NCBI GenBank assembly: GCA_007134115.1
Contig: SLLK01000226.1
Span: 1-5,111, forward strand
Length of the DNA stretch: 5,111 nucleotides
Direction: 5' to 3'
DNA from: Gammaproteobacteria bacterium
Lineage (GTDB): Bacteria > Pseudomonadota > Gammaproteobacteria > UBA5335 > SLRW01
Shown piece by piece: positions 4,978 to 5,111 of the stretch (position 1 is the stretch's first letter; each line of letters opens with the position of its first letter). The notes under the pieces were generated by a model that was given only the letters and a program-made list of their open reading frames with translations, was not told the origin of the DNA and did no database searches. The position numbers were made by a program, and so were the translations under genes.

Positions 4978-5111
4978 CAGCTTCAAGTGTTCAGTTTTCA
5001 GACGAGTCTGTCGCGCCTGCACCGCGGATTACTCGTAACAGCCAGGTGCGCGAAGCGCACGAGCAGTCATCTGAGACCTGAAAACTGAGCACTTGAAACG
5101 CCCGCGCCAAC
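4978..5111. other. Non-coding downstream tail
   Basis: Beyond the terminator no gene is visible on either strand. The space is almost fully taken by the inverted-repeat element. GTTTTCAG appears twice in direct orientation (4973-4980 and 4994-5001) and once inverted (5078-5085). The right neighbour is outside the window. Confidence 0.65.
4982..5097. repeat. Imperfect inverted-repeat element with nested hairpins
   Basis: The arm at 4982-5001 (TTCAAGTG, one variable base, TCAGTTTTCAG) is the reverse complement of 5078-5097 with 19 of 20 positions matching. Between the arms, ACGAGT (5002-5007) pairs with ACTCGT (5031-5036), enclosing a CGCG/CGCG stem (5012-5015 with 5023-5026), and GTGCGC/GCGCAC (5046-5051 with 5055-5060) forms a perfect hairpin with a GAA loop. 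The whole can fold as a three-way junction. The similarity may extend outward, since GCGCGGGGCG (4964-4973) resembles the reverse complement of CGCCCGCGC (5099-5107). There is no coding frame inside. It may be a small non-autonomous repeat (MITE or REP-like), a second transcription-end structure, or a structured RNA. Confidence 0.55.

Noticed and set aside
4978..5111. tRNA gene, suggested by the cloverleaf-like fold
   Set aside because: There is no T-loop GTTCRA sequence, no CCA end or acceptor pairing of tRNA length, and the outer stem is 20 bp.

Overview
The window is GC-rich DNA from a bacterium, most likely a Gram-negative proteobacterium and probably a gammaproteobacterium. This rests on the GC-rich codon use, canonical sigma70-like promoter elements, Shine-Dalgarno sites and protein styles; the genus cannot be fixed from the sequence. 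All four genes lie on the + strand and look like one metabolic operon led by its own regulator.

Layout: 1-307 is non-coding. It holds a degenerate tandem array with a 10-11 bp period (131-190), a small hairpin (214-229), an AT-rich stretch of TAATACC-like heptamers (251-279), a perfect 10-bp palindrome that is a likely TetR-family operator (291-300), and two overlapping promoter candidates. Then come a TetR/AcrR-type regulator (best start ATG 371, not TTG 308), a classical short-chain dehydrogenase/reductase (1126-1884), an Old Yellow Enzyme family flavin oxidoreductase starting at TTG (1901-3022), a 127-bp gap with a large imperfect hairpin, and a 600-residue acyl-CoA dehydrogenase of the long, C-terminally extended type (3150-4952). 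A strong intrinsic terminator follows directly (4953-4977). The last 110 bases hold an imperfect long inverted repeat that can fold into a three-way junction.

How the genes may work together (inference): the regulator probably represses its own promoter and the enzymes downstream, with a substrate or its CoA thioester as inducer. The SDR interconverts an alcohol and a ketone, the OYE reduces an activated C=C bond, and the acyl-CoA dehydrogenase introduces an alpha,beta double bond into an acyl-CoA. Together these suggest catabolism of an unsaturated, branched, cyclic or otherwise unusual acid. No CoA ligase, hydratase or thiolase is in view, so the substrate is undetermined.

The coding genes belong to known families. 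The less explained signals are non-coding: the helically phased repeat upstream, the hairpin with a possible alternative fold between the OYE and dehydrogenase genes, and the folded inverted-repeat element after the terminator. I see no tRNA, rRNA, CRISPR array, transposase or recognisable new defence or mobile system.
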